Positions 24,700 to 25,142 of a stretch of DNA of 25,142 nucleotides are shown here, in pieces. Under the pieces are notes generated by a model that saw only the letters and a list, made by a program, of their open reading frames with translations, was not told the DNA's origin and did not search any database. The DNA lies in contig DIUC01000019.1 of NCBI GenBank assembly GCA_002435785.1, positions 33,724 to 58,865 of the forward strand. Direction: 5' to 3'. Numbering within the stretch: the first letter of the stretch is position 1; each line of letters opens with the position of its first letter. Position numbers and translations under genes: made by a program. The DNA is from Saprospiraceae bacterium UBA6168. Lineage in GTDB: Bacteria; Bacteroidota; Bacteroidia; Chitinophagales; Saprospiraceae.

Positions 24700-25122
24700 T
24701 TTATGGTGAAACTTCGAATCAACGGGTTTTATAAAAAGATTGCAGACAAGCCCCAACAACAGCAGCCCCGCCATAAGGTACATGGTAACGGAATAAGCTT
24801 GGGCGGCGGGCAGTTGCAATTGCTCGATTTGCCAAGCCCGCAGCAGGTTGACCAACTGCGGGCCAAGGATGGCCGCCGCCGACCAAGCCAGCAGCAGCCT
24901 GCCGTGAATGGCCCCGACTTCCATCACCCCAAACATGTCCCGCAGGTAGGCCGGGATGGTGGCAAAGCCGCCGCCGTACATGCTCATGATAACGCAGAAC
25001 GCCGCCACGAAGCCAACCACACTGCCCATCTGCCCAGTGAGTGGCACCAGGAAATAGAGCAGCGCCCCCAAGAGGAAGAAAATGGAATAGGTATATTTCC
25101 GGCCAATCCGGTCACTGAGTAG
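24691..25122 (-). CDS. MFS transporter (OFA-like), C-terminal part only
   Basis: About 140 residues are open here, beginning LLSDRIGRKYTYSIFFLLGA. SDRIGRK matches the MFS loop motif between helices 8 and 9, followed by helices containing LLYFLVPLTG, GFVAAFCVIMSMYGGGFATIP and MAGLLLLGLVCNLF. The pattern GGGFATIPAYLRDMFG is typical of oxalate/formate antiporter-like carriers. The remaining ~280 N-terminal residues are missing: an in-frame TAA lies at 25123-25125 and another stop shortly beyond, just before the window ends. The gene is either cut by an assembly break or truncated by inserted DNA. The substrate cannot be told. Confidence 0.75.
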   Translation of the reverse strand, partial: LLSDRIGRKYTYSIFFLLGALLYFLVPLTGQMGSVVGFVAAFCVIMSMYGGGFATIPAYLRDMFGVMEVGAIHGRLLLAWSAAAILGPQLVNLLRAWQIEQLQLPAAQAYSVTMYLMAGLLLLGLVCNLFIKPVDSKFHHKNV

Positions 25123-25142
25123 TTAGTCAAATCAATTCTGAC
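25120..25142. other. Foreign-looking tail at the window edge
   Basis: The last 23 bases break the transporter reading frame with two stop codons immediately upstream of a conserved MFS loop. The sequence is AT-rich, unlike the GC-rich gene it interrupts. It may be the end of an inserted element or a mis-joined contig end. It is too short to identify. Confidence 0.35.

Overview
The window looks like a Bacteroidota chromosome fragment, probably Saprospiria-like. This is inferred from gene families and signals, not from a marker gene. The supporting signs are TAnnTTTG-type -7 promoter boxes, start codons with little or no Shine-Dalgarno sequence, lipoproteins with acidic residues after the lipid-bearing Cys, a membrane-spanning Reg_prop/Y_Y_Y sensor with a LuxR-type HTH, and a bacterial PH-domain (YdbT-type) protein. 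I see no rRNA, tRNA, CRISPR array or complete insertion sequence. Both window edges look like contig ends.

Layout. Positions 1-2758 hold purK and a PH-domain membrane protein, both on the minus strand. From 17918 down to 2835 runs a compact minus-strand operon of eight genes for beta-glucan use. In transcription order these are: a TIM-barrel glycosidase fused to a probable outer-membrane beta-barrel; a lipoprotein with three related glycan-binding-like modules; a GH16 laminarinase lipoprotein; a GH149/GH161-like beta-1,3-glucan phosphorylase; a GH17 lipoprotein; a GH30 lipoprotein; a GPH-type sugar symporter; and a second GH17 protein without a signal peptide. The sensor-regulator at 18145-21042 is transcribed divergently. 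Beyond it come a large Asp-box (BNR/sortilin-like) beta-propeller protein, a 34-residue single-TM protein, and the C-terminal part of an MFS transporter cut by the window edge.

How the genes may work together (inference from families and export signals). The surface lipoproteins bind and cut a beta-1,3-glucan such as laminarin. The barrel-glycosidase may anchor processing at, or pass products through, the outer membrane. Periplasmic GH17 and GH30 trim the backbone and beta-1,6 side chains. The symporter imports the oligosaccharides. A cytosolic phosphorylase, with a cytosolic GH17, turns them into glucose-1-phosphate and short sugars. The divergent regulator would sense oligosaccharides in the periplasm and activate the operon. 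No SusC/SusD pair is present, which is unusual for a Bacteroidota polysaccharide locus.

A second theme is short-period repeat DNA. There are degenerate heptamer arrays at 1-43, 2183-2217 (in frame inside a gene) and 21166-21214, a mirror-image pair of 9-bp arrays at 24619-24699, a palindromic in-frame insertion at 23823-23900 and a perfect 12-bp tandem repeat upstream of the operon promoter.
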